A stretch of DNA of 7,239 nt, taken from the NCBI GenBank assembly GCA_020442965.1, contig JAGRJB010000168.1, positions 1 through 7,239 of the forward strand, given 5' to 3'. The notes under the pieces are model-generated. The model searched no databases. It was not told where the DNA came from and saw nothing but the letters and a program-made list of their open reading frames with translations. Below are positions 5,707 through 7,239 of the stretch, piece by piece. How positions within the stretch are numbered: position 1 is the stretch's first letter; every line of letters starts with the position of its first letter. The stretch comes from Pseudomonadales bacterium. Lineage in GTDB: Bacteria > Pseudomonadota > Gammaproteobacteria > Steroidobacterales > Steroidobacteraceae. The translations under genes were made by a program, and so were the position numbers.

Positions 5707-7239
5707 TGTGCGGAATATCGGGCATCGTTGATCTGCGTGAACGTCGCCCAGTCGATGAGCGGTTGCTGCGCGCCATGAACGACGCGATCGCCCATCGTGG
5801 ACCGGACGGGCATGGGTTTCACGTGAGTCCGGGCGTTGGCTTGGGCCATCGGCGACTGTCGATCATCGATCTCGAGGGTGGCAAACAACCGCTCTACAAC
5901 GAGGACGGTAGCGTCGTCGTTACCTACAACGGTGAGATTTTCAATTTCGCCGAACTGGTCACCGAACTTACTCAGCTGGGGCACAGGTTTCGCACGCGCT
6001 GCGATACCGAGGTGATCGTGCATGCCTGGGAGCAGTGGGGCGAGGCCGCGCTCGAGCGCTTCAACGGCATGTTCGCATTCGCGCTGTGGGACGAGCGTCA
6101 GCAGCGACTCTTTATCGCGCGTGATCGCTTGGGCGTGAAGCCCCTGCACTATTGCATCCTGCCGTCGGGCTGGATCGCTTTTGGCTCGGAGCTGAAAGTG
6201 CTCATGGCGCACCCGCAGGTGCCGCGCAAGATCGATCCGCAATCGGTCGAGAATTATTTCGCTTTCGGGTATGTCCCGGATCCTGCGACGATCTTTCAGA
6301 ACGTGCGCAAGCTCGAACCGGGCATGTATCTGACTATTCAGCGTGGCAAGGACGTGCCCGCGCCGCGCCGCTACTGGGACGTGCCGCTGCGGGTTCGACC
6401 CACCAGCGCCCCGGATGAGGTGGCGCTCGCGAGCGAGTTGCGCAGTCGCTTGCAGGACGCGGTGCGGCTGCGGCTCGTCTCCGATGTGCCGCTCGGCGCG
6501 TTTCTCTCCGGCGGTATCGATTCGAGCGCGGTCGTCGCGCTGATGCGCGAAATCGGCACGCCACACCTGCTGACCTGCTCGATCGGCTTTCGCGAACCAG
6601 AGTACGACGAATCGGCGCAAGCCTTGCAGGTTTCCGAGGCGATCAAGACGGACCATAAGACCCAAGTGGTCGAAGCGTCGGATTACAGTCTGCTCGATCA
6701 CCTGACCGATGTTTACGACGAGCCGTATGCGGACAGCAGCGCCATTCCTACCTACCGGGTCTGTGCGCTCGCGCGTCAGCACGTCAAAGTGGCCCTGTCC
6801 GGGGACGGCGGCGACGAGAATTTCATCGGTTACCGTCGCTATCGGCTGTTCGCCGGAGAGGAACAGGTGCGGCAGCGTTTGCCGCTCGCTGTGCGGCAGG
6901 CGATCTTCGGACCGCTCGGTCGCTTGTATCCCAAGCTCGACTGGGCGCCGCGTTTCGTGCGTGGCAAGACCACCTTTCAGTCGTTGGCTCGCAATGCCGT
7001 CGACGCCTATTTGCACGGTGTATCGATCTTCGACGACGCGGGCCGGCGCCAGCTGTTCTCGAGAGAACTCGAGCGGGACCTGCAGGGATATCGTGCCAAT
7101 GAAGTGTATCGTGGCTACGCACAAGGCGGTGCGGTCGACGATCCGCTCGCGCTCGTGCAATACCTCGATTTCAAGACCTACCTACCCGGCGATATTCTGA
7201 CTAAGGTGGATCGCGCCAGCATGGCGCACTCGCTGGAGG
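5706..7239 (+). CDS. XrtA/PEP-CTERM system amidotransferase (TIGR03108 type), 3' partial
   Basis: The frame stays open from ATG 5706 to the window edge, giving 511 codons. The glutaminase domain has Cys2 (MCGISGI), HRGPDG (30-35), Arg50 in HRRLSIID, YNGEIFN (74-80) and Asp100 in CDTE. The synthetase domain has SGGIDSS (268-274), SGDGGDENFIGYRRY (365-379) and GDILTKVDRASMAHSLE, with Lys500, just before the cut. Several blocks (GFGSELK-like SELKVLMAHP, GYVPDPATIF, YDEPYADSSAIPTYRVCALA, YLDFKTYLPGDILTKVDRASM) are those I associate with the exosortase A system amidotransferase 1 family. By comparison with the first copy, about 140-150 C-terminal residues should lie beyond the window. The likely reaction is glutamine-dependent amidation of a sugar carboxylate in EPS synthesis; the substrate is unproven. 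TGA of the glycosyltransferase and this ATG share one base (TGATG), so translation is probably coupled. Confidence 0.93.
   Translation, partial: MCGISGIVDLRERRPVDERLLRAMNDAIAHRGPDGHGFHVSPGVGLGHRRLSIIDLEGGKQPLYNEDGSVVVTYNGEIFNFAELVTELTQLGHRFRTRCDTEVIVHAWEQWGEAALERFNGMFAFALWDERQQRLFIARDRLGVKPLHYCILPSGWIAFGSELKVLMAHPQVPRKIDPQSVENYFAFGYVPDPATIFQNVRKLEPGMYLTIQRGKDVPAPRRYWDVPLRVRPTSAPDEVALASELRSRLQDAVRLRLVSDVPLGAFLSGGIDSSAVVALMREIGTPHLLTCSIGFREPEYDESAQALQVSEAIKTDHKTQVVEASDYSLLDHLTDVYDEPYADSSAIPTYRVCALARQHVKVALSGDGGDENFIGYRRYRLFAGEEQVRQRLPLAVRQAIFGPLGRLYPKLDWAPRFVRGKTTFQSLARNAVDAYLHGVSIFDDAGRRQLFSRELERDLQGYRANEVYRGYAQGGAVDDPLALVQYLDFKTYLPGDILTKVDRASMAHSLE

Noticed and set aside
5670..7160. Long open frame on the - strand (496 codons) opposite the second amidotransferase
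   Set aside because: It mirrors the complete, motif-bearing + strand gene. Its translation shows no recognisable domain and is rich in Arg, His and Ala, as expected from the antisense of GC-biased codons.

Overview
The window is a GC-rich, densely packed stretch of a bacterial exopolysaccharide locus. Six genes lie on the + strand and none of any credible kind lies on the - strand. Five of the six products resemble families that accompany exosortase A (XrtA) and PEP-CTERM protein sorting in Gram-negative bacteria: a chain-length determinant, a split tyrosine autokinase, a FemAB-like transferase, a GT4 glycosyltransferase and an amidotransferase. The host is therefore most likely a proteobacterium (gamma or beta) of the biofilm or EPS-producing, environmental kind. 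Species cannot be read from this sequence. XrtA itself, the PEP-CTERM substrates and the initiating sugar transferase are not in the window.

Layout: 1-648 is the C-terminal part of the chain-length determinant, with its start upstream of the window. 691-1527 is the cytoplasmic BY-type kinase that partners it. 1556-2608 is the FemAB/GNAT-fold transferase, starting at GTG. 2621-4564 is a complete class II glutamine amidotransferase of the asparagine-synthase type. 4561-5706 is a GT4 glycosyltransferase that overlaps the previous gene by four bases. 5706-7239 is a second amidotransferase that overlaps the glycosyltransferase by one base and is cut by the right edge. All gaps are 42 bases or less, and no terminator or internal promoter is evident, so this reads as one operon.

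Working model: the glycosyltransferase and the amidotransferases assemble and modify sugars of the repeat unit in the cytoplasm. The FemAB-like protein may add an aminoacyl or similar group. The chain-length protein and kinase control polymer length and export across the inner membrane. The polymer is thought to be linked to the surface proteins sorted by XrtA. Enzyme specificities are inferred from family membership only.

Points most worth a second look: two divergent amidotransferases flank one glycosyltransferase in a translationally coupled trio; the kinase runs directly into the FemAB gene without the genes often found between them; the kinase has an atypical Walker A' segment; and a run of seven G lies in the glycine motif near the start of the glycosyltransferase.
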